DNA of 64,000 nt from Paraburkholderia sp. NMBU_R16 (GTDB lineage: Bacteria > Pseudomonadota > Gammaproteobacteria > Burkholderiales > Burkholderiaceae), in NCBI RefSeq assembly GCF_013282575.1, contig NZ_JAAAYE010000024.1, positions 1 to 64,000 on the forward strand, in the 5' to 3' direction. A program made the position numbers and the translations under genes. Numbering within the stretch: the first letter of the stretch is position 1; every line of letters starts with the position of its first letter. The notes beneath the pieces are model-generated. The model did no database searches. It was given only the letters and a program-made list of their open reading frames with translations, and had not been told where the DNA came from. This document shows, piece by piece, positions 25,692 to 35,470 of this stretch.

Positions 25692-27179
25692 TTAAGCCCC
25701 GCCCGTCACGCGGATCAGCTCTTCAAGCGAGGTCACGCCCGACGCGAGCCATCGTTCGCCGTCCTCGCGCAGCGTACGCATGCCTTGGGCGCGGCCAGCC
25801 TTGAGAATCTCGGCGTCGGCAGCATTGTGGTGGATCATCGTGCGAATCGCATCGTCGATGATGAGCAGCTCATAGATACCGCGCCGGCCCGAGTACCCGG
25901 AGCGCGCGCATTTGTCGCAGCCGACGGGATGCCAGTGCGTGCGTCCTTCTTCGACGCGCTCTTCCTTGCAAACGGGGCAAAGCCGTCGCACGAGCCGCTG
26001 CGCGAGCACGCCAAGCAGCGACGAGGCAAGCAGGTACGGTTCGACGCCCATGTCGGTGAGTCGGGTCACGGCCGATGCGGCGTCGTTCGTATGCAGCGTC
26101 GCAAGCACGAGGTGGCCCGTGAGCGACGCCTGCACTGCGATTTGCGCGGTTTCCAGATCGCGGATCTCGCCGATCATGATGATGTCCGGATCCTGGCGCA
26201 GGATCGAGCGAAGCGCGCGAGCGAACGTCATACCGATACGCTCGTTGACCTGCGTCTGCCCGATACCCGGCAGGTCATACTCGATCGGATCCTCGACAGT
26301 CATGATGTTGCTCGAGGCCGTCTCGAGCCGCGACAGCGAGGCATAAAGCGTCGTCGTCTTACCCGAGCCCGTCGGGCCCGTCACCAGGACGATGCCGTGC
26401 GGCCGCGAAATCAGGCGATCGAAGCGCTCGAGCGTATCAGGCCCCATACCCAGCGCCTCGAGATTCAGGTGCTGGGCGTCCTTCTCGAGCAGGCGCAGTA
26501 CCGCCCGCTCGCCGTGCCCGGTAGGCAGGGTCGACACGCGCACATCGACGGCGCGGCCACCGACGCGCAAGGTAATGCGTCCGTCTTGCGGTAGCCGTTT
26601 CTCCGCGATATCGAGTTGGGCCATGATCTTGATGCGCGAGATCAATGCGCCATGCAACGCCTTTTTCGGGCGCACGACATCGCGCAGCGTGCCGTCGACG
26701 CGAAATCGCACGACCGAGGCATTCTCGAACGGCTCGATATGGATGTCCGACGCATGCTCGCGCGCCGCCTGCGTGAGCAGCGCGTTGATCATGCGGATGA
26801 TCGGCGCGTCGTCTTCCGATTCGAGCAAGTCCTCGACCTCGGGAATGTCCTGCATGAGACGCGAGAGATCGACTTCGCCTTCGACTTCGCCGACGACCTG
26901 CGCGGCGCTGCCGTCATGACGCTCGTAGGCGCGGTTGATGGCCTGCGCGAGCTCGTCGGCGGGCAAGCGCACCGCGGTCAGCGCACCGAAATTACGCGCG
27001 ACTTCCGCAAGTGCCGCTGCGTTCGTGCGGTCGCTGATCCAGACCTCGATGCCTTCCGGCCCTTGATGAGCGACGAGAACCTGGCCGTTGCGGGCAAAGC
27101 CGTACGGCAACAGGCGAGCGGCGAGCGGCGAGGGCGCCTCGCGCTCGGTCACCGGTTCCGACGCCGCCTGCGTGACCAT
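25692..27179 (-). CDS. gspE: Type II secretion ATPase E (GspE)
   Basis: Cytoplasmic hexameric ATPase. The 495-residue product has an N-terminal GspL-binding domain, Walker A GPTGSGKTT near residue 264, the Asp box TVEDPIEY, Walker B-type DPDIIMIGEIRD near 325, the His box HTNDAASAV, and the tetracysteine zinc motif CPVCK ... CDKCA near 395-430. The start codon shares its A with the gspD stop (TGATG), so translation is coupled. Confidence 0.95.
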   Translation of the reverse strand: MVTQAASEPVTEREAPSPLAARLLPYGFARNGQVLVAHQGPEGIEVWISDRTNAAALAEVARNFGALTAVRLPADELAQAINRAYERHDGSAAQVVGEVEGEVDLSRLMQDIPEVEDLLESEDDAPIIRMINALLTQAAREHASDIHIEPFENASVVRFRVDGTLRDVVRPKKALHGALISRIKIMAQLDIAEKRLPQDGRITLRVGGRAVDVRVSTLPTGHGERAVLRLLEKDAQHLNLEALGMGPDTLERFDRLISRPHGIVLVTGPTGSGKTTTLYASLSRLETASSNIMTVEDPIEYDLPGIGQTQVNERIGMTFARALRSILRQDPDIIMIGEIRDLETAQIAVQASLTGHLVLATLHTNDAASAVTRLTDMGVEPYLLASSLLGVLAQRLVRRLCPVCKEERVEEGRTHWHPVGCDKCARSGYSGRRGIYELLIIDDAIRTMIHHNAADAEILKAGRAQGMRTLREDGERWLASGVTSLEELIRVTGGA

Positions 27180-29626
27180 CAGCTTCCTCCTTGCGAGACG
27201 CCCGGGTTCGACGGGCGAACGCCTTGCTGAGGCGGATTCGCCGTCGACGGATCCGCCGTGGCGGGGGCACCGCCGACAGACGGATTCGCATTGCCCGTGC
27301 CCGGTGCCGCGCCACCTTGCTGAACGGCCCCGGGCGGAGCCGCCATCGCCGCGCTCGGCTGCGGCGTCATGCGCCGCAAGTCGAACAGGTTGCTCGATGG
27401 CCGGGCGCCCTCGGTCGGGCCTGGCGGGACGGTCGGCAACTGCGGCACGTTCTTGTCGCGGATCAGGCGGTTGTCGGTTTGATAGCCGAGCTGTTGATCG
27501 CGCATGAGGTCATAGCGGTTTTCCGCGATGGCCGTGCTGTCTTCCAGATCGCGCACGATGACCGGGCGCAGGAAAATCATCAGATTGTCCTTTTGCCGGT
27601 TCTTGTTTTCGCTGCGGAACAACTGACCTATCCAGGGAATGTCGCCGAGCAGCGGCACCTTCGAGTTGCTCGCGCTGTAGTTGTCGCCGATGAGCCCACC
27701 GAGCACGACGATCGATCCGTCGTCGGCAAGCACCGTCGATTGCACCGAACGCTTGTTGATCGAAAAACCGCCGTTCGACGCGCTGTTGTTGATCGTCGCC
27801 TGATCGACCGACGATACCTCCGTGTACAGCTGCAGCTTCAATATGCCGCCGTCGGTGATTTGCGGCTTGATATGCAGCACCGTGCCGACGTCTTGCCGGT
27901 CGAATGTATTGAAGGCATTGACGCCCGTCGCCGAGCTCGTATTCGTCGTGTAGGACCCCGAGGGAATCGGCACGTTCTGGCCGACGATGATTCTCGCTTC
28001 CTCGTTGTCGAGCGTCATGAGGTTCGGCGACGACAGCACGTTCGCGTCGCTCGACTGACTGAGGGCCTGCAGCAAGCCGCCCAGCCCGAAGATGTTGCCG
28101 AAGCGATGCAGCAGGCCGATGTTCAGCCCATTCGGCAAAATCGGGGTGCTGGATCCCGGATTCAACGTGCTGAGCGCGCTCGAGAGGTTGCCCGATGACG
28201 CGACGCCTGCCCCCAGCGCCGTCAGATTGACGATGTTGCTCGTGCTTCCGCCGAAATTCGACCCCCCGTACACACCGTTGTTGCCGCTGTTCGACAGAAG
28301 CGCGCCTTGCCATTGAATGCCGAGATTGGCAGCGCTCGACGCTTGCAGCTCGACGATCAGCGCTTCGATATACACCTGCGCACGGCGCGCATCGAGCTGG
28401 TCGATTACGGCCCGCAGGTTCCGGTAGACCGGATCGGACGCCGTGATGATCAGCGAATTGGTGGCCGCGTCGGCCTGAATCATGCCGCCGGGCGGATTGT
28501 TGTCCTCGTTGCCGCCGCCTTGCCGATTGCTCGAAAAGCTGCGATTGCCGCCCAGGCCGCCACCGCCTCCACCGGCACCGGCGCCGTAGTTGCCGCCCAT
28601 CGAACCCGAACTCGAAGAGCTGCCGAACGACGTCGGTAGCGGCGGCACGCCGGGCGTTCCCGTCGAGGTGGAACCGCCGCCTGCGGCGCTCTCGTTGAAC
28701 GAGCCGGCGGCGTTCGATTCGGCGCTGGAACCGCTCGTTCCCTCGGAGCCGCCTTTGCCCATCATGCCGCGCAACGTTTTCGCGAGCTGGACCGCGTTGG
28801 CGTTGCGCAGATGCACGACGTGCATGTTGCCGGGCTGCGAACTGGGCGCGTCGAGCTGCTGCGCGAGTTTTTTCGCCGCGGCGAGCCGCGCCTTGTTCGA
28901 CGCCCGCAAGAGCAGCGAATTCGTGCGCGGATCGGGCGTGACCGAAACCTTCAGCGTTGCGTCGGTACTGCCGATCGCGCCCGGGTCGAGCAGCTTCGAA
29001 AGCTGCTGGGCCACATCGACGGCGATCGCGTTCCTGAGCGGCACGACCTCGATCTGACGACCCGCGGCGTTGTCGACGCCCGCGATGATCGACGCGATGC
29101 GCCGCACGTTATCGGCATAATCGGTCACGACGAGCGTGTTGTTGGCGGGATAGGCGGCAATGGTGTTGTTCGGCGAAATGAGCGGCCGCAAAACGGGCAG
29201 CAGGTTGTTCGCCGATTCGTTATGCAGCTCGAAGACCTGCGTGATGACCTGATCGCCGCGCGCCGGCGTGGAATTGCCGAAGTAGGTCGGCACGCCCTGC
29301 AGCTTCGCATCGGCCTCGGGCACGACCTTCAGTACGCCGTGGTCCTGCACGAGGGAGAACCCCTGCATGCGCAACGCCGATTCGAGCGTCTTGATCGCCT
29401 GCTCTTCAGGGACGGGGTGTTCCGAGACGAGATTCAACTGCCCTTTGACGCGCGGGTCGACGATGATGGTCTTGCCCGTGGCCGCGCCGATCGCTTTGGC
29501 CACCTGGTCGATGTCGGCGTTGACGAAGTTGAGCGTGACTTCCGCATGCGCGCCCTGCGCAACGACGAGACTGGCCATCAGCAACGCGGCTGCGATCCGG
29601 CGCAATGCCTTACGGTTTCTTATCAT
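27179..29626 (-). CDS. gspD: Type II secretion outer-membrane secretin (GspD)
   Basis: An 815-residue secretin that forms the outer-membrane gate. A signal peptide (cleavage after AHA near residue 28) precedes N0 (VTLNFVNADIDQVAKAIG), N1-N3 domains, with a long Gly/Ser-rich insert in N3 (about 290-375), and the secretin domain (about 405-690) with LGDIPWIGQLFR and DNLMIFLRPVIV. The Pro/Gly/Ala-rich C-terminal tail (about 725-815) has no clear S-domain, so no pilotin site is evident. It heads the gspD-E-F unit. Confidence 0.95.
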   Translation of the reverse strand: MIRNRKALRRIAAALLMASLVVAQGAHAEVTLNFVNADIDQVAKAIGAATGKTIIVDPRVKGQLNLVSEHPVPEEQAIKTLESALRMQGFSLVQDHGVLKVVPEADAKLQGVPTYFGNSTPARGDQVITQVFELHNESANNLLPVLRPLISPNNTIAAYPANNTLVVTDYADNVRRIASIIAGVDNAAGRQIEVVPLRNAIAVDVAQQLSKLLDPGAIGSTDATLKVSVTPDPRTNSLLLRASNKARLAAAKKLAQQLDAPSSQPGNMHVVHLRNANAVQLAKTLRGMMGKGGSEGTSGSSAESNAAGSFNESAAGGGSTSTGTPGVPPLPTSFGSSSSSGSMGGNYGAGAGGGGGGLGGNRSFSSNRQGGGNEDNNPPGGMIQADAATNSLIITASDPVYRNLRAVIDQLDARRAQVYIEALIVELQASSAANLGIQWQGALLSNSGNNGVYGGSNFGGSTSNIVNLTALGAGVASSGNLSSALSTLNPGSSTPILPNGLNIGLLHRFGNIFGLGGLLQALSQSSDANVLSSPNLMTLDNEEARIIVGQNVPIPSGSYTTNTSSATGVNAFNTFDRQDVGTVLHIKPQITDGGILKLQLYTEVSSVDQATINNSASNGGFSINKRSVQSTVLADDGSIVVLGGLIGDNYSASNSKVPLLGDIPWIGQLFRSENKNRQKDNLMIFLRPVIVRDLEDSTAIAENRYDLMRDQQLGYQTDNRLIRDKNVPQLPTVPPGPTEGARPSSNLFDLRRMTPQPSAAMAAPPGAVQQGGAAPGTGNANPSVGGAPATADPSTANPPQQGVRPSNPGVSQGGS

Positions 29627-30046
29627 GGAATAGGAATCAATGCGAGATTGCTAGGTTGCGGCCATTGGCACAAAGCCCCCCTCGCGCCATCGGTCATGCC
29701 GCCGCCGAAAGTTCAGGTCGAACATTAGCAGCTTTTCATGTCCCGACAATCACAAACCCCGAACTTGGGCATCGATTCACGGGCTGGCGATCGCGAGACA
29801 AGCCTCGGTGCGCCATCGTAAGGAAAATGTCGGCGTCGCCGCGCGCTAACCGATCGTTACCTTTTTGTCGGCGGGCAACGGTCTTATGTCTGCTGGCCTG
29901 CTGTGCGCATACGGCGCCAGCCGCTATGATACGAGCGGTATTTCGGATCGCACGCTCGCGCGGGCCTCGGGTTTTCCCTCGATCGGCGCGCGCATATGCC
30001 ATCCGGGTAATTCGAACAACAATAGCTTGGGAGGGTCGGTCCGGCG
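29627..30046. other. Divergent intergenic region, gspD / lytic transglycosylase
   Basis: About 420 bases that must carry the gspD promoter (minus) and the promoter of the lytic transglycosylase (plus). A TATGAT hexamer at about 29924 is a possible -10 for the plus direction, with a poor -35. No reading frame here looks like a protein. Confidence 0.35.
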
Positions 30047-30493
30047 ATGAAACGGACAATCGTCATTCTGGTATTCGGCCTGGCCGGCTGGTCGGCAAGC
30101 GGTGCCGCGCGCGCGGATTGCTTCGACGAAGCCGCGCGCTACCAGAAGGTCAACCCGCTCGTGTTGCGCGCGATCGCCTGGCAGGAATCGCATAACCATC
30201 CCGACGCGCTCCATAAGAACGACAACGGCTCCGTCGATTACGGCCTCATGCAGATCAATTCGGTTCACCTGCCCACGCTATCGCAGTACGGTATCTCCAC
30301 CGGCACGCTGATGGAGCCGTGCAAGAACGTTTATGTTGCCGCCTGGCACCTGCGCCAGAAGATGAACAAATACGGCAACAGCTGGCAGGCAATCGGCGCC
30401 TATCACTCCGAAACACCCTCGCTGCGCGACCGGTACGCGCGGCAGATCGCCGATATCCTCACGCGCTGGAAGCTCGTTTCCGCGTCGCGATAA
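30047..30493 (+). CDS. Lytic transglycosylase (SLT/IagB type)
   Basis: A 148-residue periplasmic murein hydrolase. A signal peptide with cleavage after ARA (about residue 23) leads to the mature start [14 protein letters not shown], followed by the catalytic Glu in AIAWQESHN (E47) and the GLMQINSVH motif near 73-81. Two Cys (residues 25 and about 93) may pair. Such short enzymes (IagB, VirB1, PilT-linked) open peptidoglycan for secretion machines or pili. It lies beside the type II secretion locus, but on the opposite strand, so the link is only suggestive. Confidence 0.9.
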   Translation: MKRTIVILVFGLAGWSASGAARADCFDEAARYQKVNPLVLRAIAWQESHNHPDALHKNDNGSVDYGLMQINSVHLPTLSQYGISTGTLMEPCKNVYVAAWHLRQKMNKYGNSWQAIGAYHSETPSLRDRYARQIADILTRWKLVSASR

Positions 30494-30594
30494 GCGCGCA
30501 GCGCAGGGCCGGCGGCACCGGCCTTCGGGCGTTTGGTGCACAATGCTCGCTGCGCCGCCTCATTTCCGGGCGTCTTGCACTTTTCGCCCACTCG

Positions 30595-31923
30595 ATGTCC
30601 ACCCTCATGAACCAGCCCACTTTGCCCGTCACCGTGTTGTCGGGCTTTCTCGGCGCGGGCAAGACCACGCTGCTCAACCACATTCTCGCCAATCGCGCCG
30701 GCATGCGCGTGGCGGTCATCGTCAACGATCTCGCCTCGGTCAACGTCGACGCCTCGCTCGTGCGCGGTGCCGCCGCGCTCTCGCAGTCCGAGGAACGGCT
30801 GGTCGAACTGTCGAATGGCTGCATTTGCTGCACGCTGCGCGAGGACCTGCTCGCCGAAGTGCGCCGTCTTGCCGACGAGCACCGATTCGATGCGCTCGTC
30901 ATCGAATCGACGGGCGTGGCGGAGCCCATGCCGATCGCCGAGACCTTCGCCTTCGCGGACGACGACGGGGCCACGCTCACCGATGTGGCGCGCCTCGACA
31001 CAATGGTCACCGTCGTCGACGCACTCAACTTTTTGCGCGACTACGAATCGTCCGAGGCGCTCGCCGAGCGCGGACTCGCATCGAGCGATGAGGACGACCG
31101 CACGCTCGTCGAATTGCTCGTCGAGCAAGTCGAGTTCGCCGACGTGCTCATCGTCAACAAGGCGGATCTCGTGGATGCCGATTCGCTCGCGCGCTTGCAA
31201 GGCATACTCGCCGGGCTCAATCCGCGCGCGCGGCAGATCGTCAGCACCTTCGGTGCCGTTCCGCTCGCCGAGGTCGTCGGCACGGGGCGTTTCGATTTCG
31301 ACGAAGCGGCAAGCGCACCCGGCTGGCTCGCAACGCTCAACAGCGACCATGAACACGATCATGCGCACGATGACGGTTCGCATGAGCATGGGCATCTGCA
31401 TGAACCGCATGGCGAAGCGCAAAAATACGGGATCGACAGCTTCGTTTACCGCGCTCGGCGACCCTTCTCGCCCGAGCGGCTCTGGGGACTGCTGCACGAT
31501 AGCGCGTCATGGCGCAACGTGCTGCGCAGCAAGGGCTTTTTCTGGCTCGCCACGCGTAACGACGTCGTAGGTTCGTTTTCGCAAGCGGGCAGTGCATGCC
31601 GCCACGGGCCGGCGGGCTTCTGGTGGGCTGCCCAGCCACGCGACGAGTGGCCCGACGATGAGGAACTCGCTGCGGAAATCGCGGCCGACTGGCTCGGCGC
31701 ACCGGACGATATGTCGATCGGCGATCGTCGCCAGGAACTGGTCTTGATCGGCGTCTCGCTCGACGCCGGCGAGTGGCAGGCCAAGCTCGATGCCTGTCTT
31801 TTGACCGACGACGAATATGCGCTCGGACCGCTTGGCTGGCCCGCGCTTACCGATCCATTCCCGGCCTGGGACCTCGACGCCGATGACGAAGAGCACGGCG
31901 GCACGGGGCAGATCGTTCGTTAG
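30595..31923 (+). CDS. COG0523 / CobW-type metal-binding GTPase
   Basis: A 442-residue GTPase of the G3E family (ZigA, YeiR, CobW), thought to deliver zinc or another metal. Walker A GFLGAGKT is at residues 17-24, the metal-binding motif CICC at 76-79 (NGCICC), and the guanine-recognition NKAD near 188. A His/Asp/Glu-rich linker (about 248-272: HEHDHAHDD and onward) probably binds metal, and a C-terminal CobW_C domain follows. Zinc-limited regulation by Zur is usual for this group; no Zur box was recognised upstream. Start at 30595 gives the canonical N-terminus; ATG at 30607 is an alternative. Confidence 0.9.
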   Translation: MSTLMNQPTLPVTVLSGFLGAGKTTLLNHILANRAGMRVAVIVNDLASVNVDASLVRGAAALSQSEERLVELSNGCICCTLREDLLAEVRRLADEHRFDALVIESTGVAEPMPIAETFAFADDDGATLTDVARLDTMVTVVDALNFLRDYESSEALAERGLASSDEDDRTLVELLVEQVEFADVLIVNKADLVDADSLARLQGILAGLNPRARQIVSTFGAVPLAEVVGTGRFDFDEAASAPGWLATLNSDHEHDHAHDDGSHEHGHLHEPHGEAQKYGIDSFVYRARRPFSPERLWGLLHDSASWRNVLRSKGFFWLATRNDVVGSFSQAGSACRHGPAGFWWAAQPRDEWPDDEELAAEIAADWLGAPDDMSIGDRRQELVLIGVSLDAGEWQAKLDACLLTDDEYALGPLGWPALTDPFPAWDLDADDEEHGGTGQIVR

Positions 31924-31974
31924 GAATCGCTCGTCAGCAACGAGGGCCGAGCGGCGCGACGCTTACGCACTCAA

Positions 31975-32004
31975 TAAAAAACAAAAACCCGCCTGAGGGC
32001 GGGT
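31975..32004 (-). terminator. Rho-independent terminator of hupA
   Basis: ACCCGCC, loop, GGCGGGT with a U-rich tract on the minus strand, 27 bases after the hupA stop. It may also serve the convergent COG0523 gene. Confidence 0.85.
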
Positions 32005-32030
32005 CTCGAACAAACGTCGAGCTGCAAGCA

Positions 32031-32309
32031 TCAGCGCTTGTTGACCGCATCCTTGAATGCCTTGCCAGCCGTGAACTTGACCGTCTTCGCGGCCGGAATC
32101 TTGATGGTCTCGCCCGTCTTCGGGTTACGGCCGGTGCGGGCAGCGCGCTTGCCCGAACCGAAGCTGCCGAAGCCGATCAGCTGAACCGCGTCGCCCTTCG
32201 AGACTGCCTTCTTGATCACTTCGAGAAGCGTATCCAGCGTTTCGCCGGTTTGAGCCTTGCTAGCGCCCGTCTGAGCCGCGACGGCGTCGATCAGTTCCTG
32301 TTTGTTCAT
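32031..32309 (-). CDS. hupA: DNA-binding protein HU
   Basis: A 92-residue histone-like protein that bends and compacts DNA. It starts [11 protein letters not shown], has the conserved [23 protein letters not shown] arm region (residues 45-67, quoted here in part by its key residues R55-R61) and ends with AFKDAVNKR. Length and sequence agree with HU-alpha/beta of beta-proteobacteria. A good AGAGGAA ribosome-binding site precedes the ATG. It is transcribed alone and ends at a clean terminator. Confidence 0.95.
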   Translation of the reverse strand: MNKQELIDAVAAQTGASKAQTGETLDTLLEVIKKAVSKGDAVQLIGFGSFGSGKRAARTGRNPKTGETIKIPAAKTVKFTAGKAFKDAVNKR

Positions 32310-32454
32310 TAACGTTCCTCTTTATCAGATTGAAATGACACGGACAGCGCGAACACGCGCCGTTATACGTACGCAAGCTGTGCCGTCGAGTAGCTGTGGC
32401 GAAGCGAGCGCCCCCGGCTGCCGCGAACCCAGCGCGCGGCCGTCGTGCGGCGCT

Positions 32455-32463
32455 TGCTATGAT
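32455..32463 (+). promoter_or_regulatory. Extended -10 promoter facing mnmC
   Basis: TGCTATGAT fits an extended -10 element (TGn then TATGAT); the -35 hexamer is poor. Transcription would begin near 32470, just ahead of the stem-loop, giving mnmC a leader of about 260 bases. Confidence 0.45.
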
Positions 32464-32473
32464 AGCTCAGCGC

Positions 32474-32537
32474 AAACCCAATAACGGCAAGGGTTTCAAA
32501 GAATTTAACGCTTCTTAACCTTGCCGGTGCTGGGTTT
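32474..32537 (+). promoter_or_regulatory. Long stem-loop with two alternative pairings in the mnmC leader
   Basis: The left arm (32474-32492) and right arm (32519-32537) pair at 16 of 19 positions: AAACCCA and CGGCAAGG against CCTTGCCG and TGGGTTT. An inner AAGAA/TTCTT stem (32499-32503 and 32512-32516) extends it. AAACCC can instead pair with the nearer GGGTTT at 32491-32496, so two exclusive folds exist. Confidence 0.5.
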
Positions 32538-32549
32538 CCCGCATTGTCG

Positions 32550-32586
32550 TACCCGAAAAGCCCGTCTGCCAAGGGCTTTCGGGGTA
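32550..32586 (+). promoter_or_regulatory. Second hairpin in the mnmC leader
   Basis: TACCCGAAAAGCCC, a nine-base loop and GGGCTTTCGGGGTA form an imperfect 14-base stem. No U-tract follows, so it is not a standard terminator. Confidence 0.45.
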
Positions 32587-32731
32587 TCGGCGAGCTGCGA
32601 CGTTGGATTTTGCCAACGTTCTGGGAAAGCCCGGAGGAGGGCGCCCGCCGCCGCTTCGCACTCATTCGAACCTCGTGCCGCATGCCCGGATCGAGCCGGG
32701 CCGGCCGCAACCGCTGCATGTTCTCCCTGCC

Positions 32732-34696
32732 ATGACACATCCACTCGTGCCCGCCACCCTCGCTTTTCGCGGCGACGGCACACCATACTCGCCACGCTTC
32801 GACGACATCTATCACAGCGCGTCAGGCGCACTCGCGCAGGCGCGGCACGTGTTCATCGGCGGCAATGCATTGCCGCAACGCTGGCAAGGACAACGCCTTT
32901 TCACGATCCTCGAGACAGGATTCGGCATCGGCGTCAATTTCCTCGCCACCTGGGCCGCATGGCGTGCCGATCCCGCGCGTTGCGAGCGGCTTGCGTTCGT
33001 CTCAGTCGAAAAGCATCCGTTTTCCGCCGCCGACTTGGGCATTTTGCATGACAAGCTCGTTGCCGACACAACCATCGGGCCGCTCGCCGCCGAGCTCGTG
33101 AAAGCGTGGCCGCCGCTCATCGGTGGCGTCCATCGGCTCTCGTTCGAAGGCGGCCGCGTGACGCTGACGATCGTGTTCGGCGATGCGCTCGAATGGCTGC
33201 CCAAGCTGTGGCTGCGCGCCGATGCCTTTTATCTCGATGGCTTCGCCCCGGCCAAGAATCCCGATATGTGGGCGCCATCCGTCTTCAAGTCGCTGACGCA
33301 TGTGGCCGGCACCTTCGCCACGCTCGCCACCTACACTTGCGCGGGAGAGGTTCGGCGGGGGCTTGAAGGCGCCGGCTTCGCCTGCGAAAAAGCGGCCGGT
33401 TTCGCCGGCAAGCGCGAAATGCTCGTCGGCCGCTTTGCGCCCCGCTGGCGTGTTCGCCGGCACGAACCGCCGCTGCCGTTTTCGGTTGTGCAACGTCACG
33501 CCGTCGTCATCGGTGCGGGCATGGCCGGCTGCGCGCTCGCCGAGCGATTGGCCGCGCGAGGGTGGCACGTCACATTGCTCGACCGGAACACCCGAATGGC
33601 AAGCGAAGCGTCGGGCAATCCGGCCGCCGTCTTTCATCCATTGCTCTCGCGCGATGAAAGCGTCGCGACGCGCATCTCGCGCGCGGGCTTTCTCATGGCG
33701 TTGCAGAGTTGGCGCGCGCTCGAAGCGCGCGGTCACGATTTCACCCGTACCGATCGAGGCCTGCTGCATCTGCCGTCCGATGCGCACGAAGCGCGCTCGC
33801 TGGCCGATGCTATCGATTCCTATCGCTATCCGGAGACGTTCGTTCGACATGTGTCGTCCATCGAAGCCACCGACCTCGCCGGTGTGACGCTCAGTCACGA
33901 CGGCTGGTTCTACCCTCGAGGCGGCTCGCTCGATCCCGCCTCGCTATGTGCCGCGCTGTGCGCCGAGGCCGGCACCGCGCTCGATTGGCGTGCGGGAGTC
34001 CGGGTCTCGCGAATCGAACGCGAAGGGTCCGCTTGGAGCGTGCTCGATGAAACCGGCCAGGTCCTCGCCCGCGCCGAAGTCGTCGTGTTCGCCAACGCTC
34101 ACGAAGCGGCGCGGATCGCCGGTCTGCGTCACGCCCCAACACGGATCGTGCGTGGGCAATTGACGCGGCTACCTATCGGTACGCAGCTGCGTGTGCCGTT
34201 GATCGGCGAAGGTTATGCCGTGCCGCTCGCCGATGGGTTGCTTGCGGGCGCAACCTACGGGATCGACGACGCCGACAGCACTTCACGCGAACTCGATAAC
34301 GCGGAAAACATAGCCCGGCTCGCGCAACTCGTGCCGGCGTGGGGAGAGCAACTTGCGGCGCTCGACACATCGAGTCTGCCCAGCCGTGTCGCATTCCGCT
34401 GCGTGACGAGCGATCGCCTACCGATGGTCGGGCCGCTCGCCGATGAAGCGCTGTGCGCGCGGCACGCCAGCGCATTGGCCGGTGCGTGGCCACTCGATCT
34501 GCATCGCTCGCCGGGCCTTTATGGGGCATTTGCTCTCGGTTCGCGCGGACTCGTCTGGTCGACGCTCGCCGCCGAGCTGGTCGCCTCACAGCTGGAAGGC
34601 GAGCCGTGGCCCATCGAACGCGAGCTGGCGGAAGACCTGGATCCTGCACGCTACCTTTTGAGGGCCTTGCGGCGGGGCAGTGTGCAGCCGTCATGA
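32732..34696 (+). CDS. mnmC: Bifunctional tRNA mnm5s2U34 biosynthesis protein MnmC
   Basis: A 654-residue two-domain enzyme acting on the wobble uridine of tRNAs. The N-terminal part (about 1-245) is the methyltransferase MnmC2 (ETGFGIGVNFLATW as the SAM site, and DAFYLDGFAPAKNPDMW), and the C-terminal part (about 255-654) is the FAD oxidoreductase MnmC1 with the Rossmann motif VIGAGMAGCALAERLA near 263. It finishes the modification begun by MnmE and MnmG; mnmG is in this same window at 57163. The ATG at 32732 is chosen because 43 extra residues from 32603 show no family similarity. No obvious ribosome-binding site. Confidence 0.93.
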   Translation: MTHPLVPATLAFRGDGTPYSPRFDDIYHSASGALAQARHVFIGGNALPQRWQGQRLFTILETGFGIGVNFLATWAAWRADPARCERLAFVSVEKHPFSAADLGILHDKLVADTTIGPLAAELVKAWPPLIGGVHRLSFEGGRVTLTIVFGDALEWLPKLWLRADAFYLDGFAPAKNPDMWAPSVFKSLTHVAGTFATLATYTCAGEVRRGLEGAGFACEKAAGFAGKREMLVGRFAPRWRVRRHEPPLPFSVVQRHAVVIGAGMAGCALAERLAARGWHVTLLDRNTRMASEASGNPAAVFHPLLSRDESVATRISRAGFLMALQSWRALEARGHDFTRTDRGLLHLPSDAHEARSLADAIDSYRYPETFVRHVSSIEATDLAGVTLSHDGWFYPRGGSLDPASLCAALCAEAGTALDWRAGVRVSRIEREGSAWSVLDETGQVLARAEVVVFANAHEAARIAGLRHAPTRIVRGQLTRLPIGTQLRVPLIGEGYAVPLADGLLAGATYGIDDADSTSRELDNAENIARLAQLVPAWGEQLAALDTSSLPSRVAFRCVTSDRLPMVGPLADEALCARHASALAGAWPLDLHRSPGLYGAFALGSRGLVWSTLAAELVASQLEGEPWPIERELAEDLDPARYLLRALRRGSVQPS

Positions 34697-34749
34697 ACCT
34701 GCAGTGAAGCCCGCGATCTCGGACGCAGACGGAATCCGACGAGAGCGAG

Positions 34750-34775
34750 CTTATCCACCGAGAGCTGTGGATAAG
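34750..34775. promoter_or_regulatory. Two DnaA boxes in inverted orientation
   Basis: CTTATCCAC, eight bases, GTGGATAAG: a perfect 9-bp inverted repeat. It contains TTATCCACC (34751-34759, one mismatch to the DnaA box) and TGTGGATAA (34766-34774, exact on the minus strand). Confidence 0.65.
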
Positions 34776-34945
34776 CCGTTGAAGCCGACATGAAATGGCT
34801 GTGAACGGCGCGTGGACGTAAACGGGACAACTTGCCGATTCGGCAGAAGCGTTGAAAGTTGTTCTCGGAAACGGCCGTCGTCCGCACATGCTGCCCGTGC
34901 GGTTATGCGGTCGACAACTGTTTGATTCGTCTCGGTAAACGGGTG

Positions 34946-35012
34946 TTATCCACAGAAATGGGCGGGCTTTGTTAACTGCTACTACTTGTATACATACGTA
35001 AACCTGTAAACC
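34946..35012 (+). repeat. Origin-like inverted repeat, left copy
   Basis: Starts with an exact DnaA box TTATCCACA, followed by the GC-rich GGGCGGGC, then GTTAAC (34971-34976), CTACTAC (34979-34985), GTATAC (34988-34993) and a GTAAACC tail. About 34 of the first 42 bases match the reverse complement of 37946-37905. The order DnaA box, GC-rich spacer, CTA/CTT trinucleotides is that of the basal unwinding element defined in Bacillus subtilis oriC. Confidence 0.65.
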
Positions 35013-35470
35013 CTAGAGGCACGCGTGCCGCTGCAGGAAACGACGAGCCGCAGGGGTGCAATATCGACCGCAACCATCGGATGAATTTTCCTGTTCGGTT
35101 CTCGTTGACGATCATTTCTACCGAATTGACAGCCGTTCGATGTGGATTCGTTCCAAATCGAGCAAGCTGTGGCACAATCCGCGTTTCTTCCAGCATGAGT
35201 TGAGCGTTGGCGAATCGAGGCACCACTCGCCAACGGAACGGCGCCAGCCGAATCGGAATCACAGACGAGAGCGGCAGCGTCCCGTCCTAATTGTCCCGCC
35301 GGGGAGCGAGCTCGCCGGCACACCGTCGGTGCGCGCGGCTCGAAGCCCAGCGCCCGCGACCCTCATCGAACCCGCCGGCGCGGTGCGCCGGTTCGGCAAA
35401 TACACAGATCCGACATGCCGCTTCGTGCCTCTGACGCGGAGCGGACTGTCCGTAAAGGAGAAGCTATCTC

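Larger units (their letters stand above)
32310..32731. other. Divergent intergenic region with structured mnmC leader
   Basis: About 420 bases between hupA (minus) and mnmC (plus). Beside the hupA promoter region it holds an extended -10 promoter at about 32455, a long stem-loop at 32474-32537 and a second hairpin at 32550-32586, described separately. Frames crossing it show no protein character. Confidence 0.5.
34697..35470. other. Left intergenic arm of the putative replication origin
   Basis: A 774-base gene-free stretch between mnmC and the antiporter gene. It carries a DnaA-box hairpin (34750-34775), a perfect DnaA box at 34946-34954 and one member of an inverted repeat shared with the region after the YbdK-type gene. 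Several open frames cross it but none resembles a protein. Bases 34930-35010 are visibly richer in A and T than the neighbourhood. Confidence 0.55.

Noticed and set aside
32310-32731. attC-like recombination site because of the paired inverted arms
   Set aside because: No integron integrase, cassette genes or core sites (GTTRRRY) in the expected positions; a leader RNA explains the promoter placement better.
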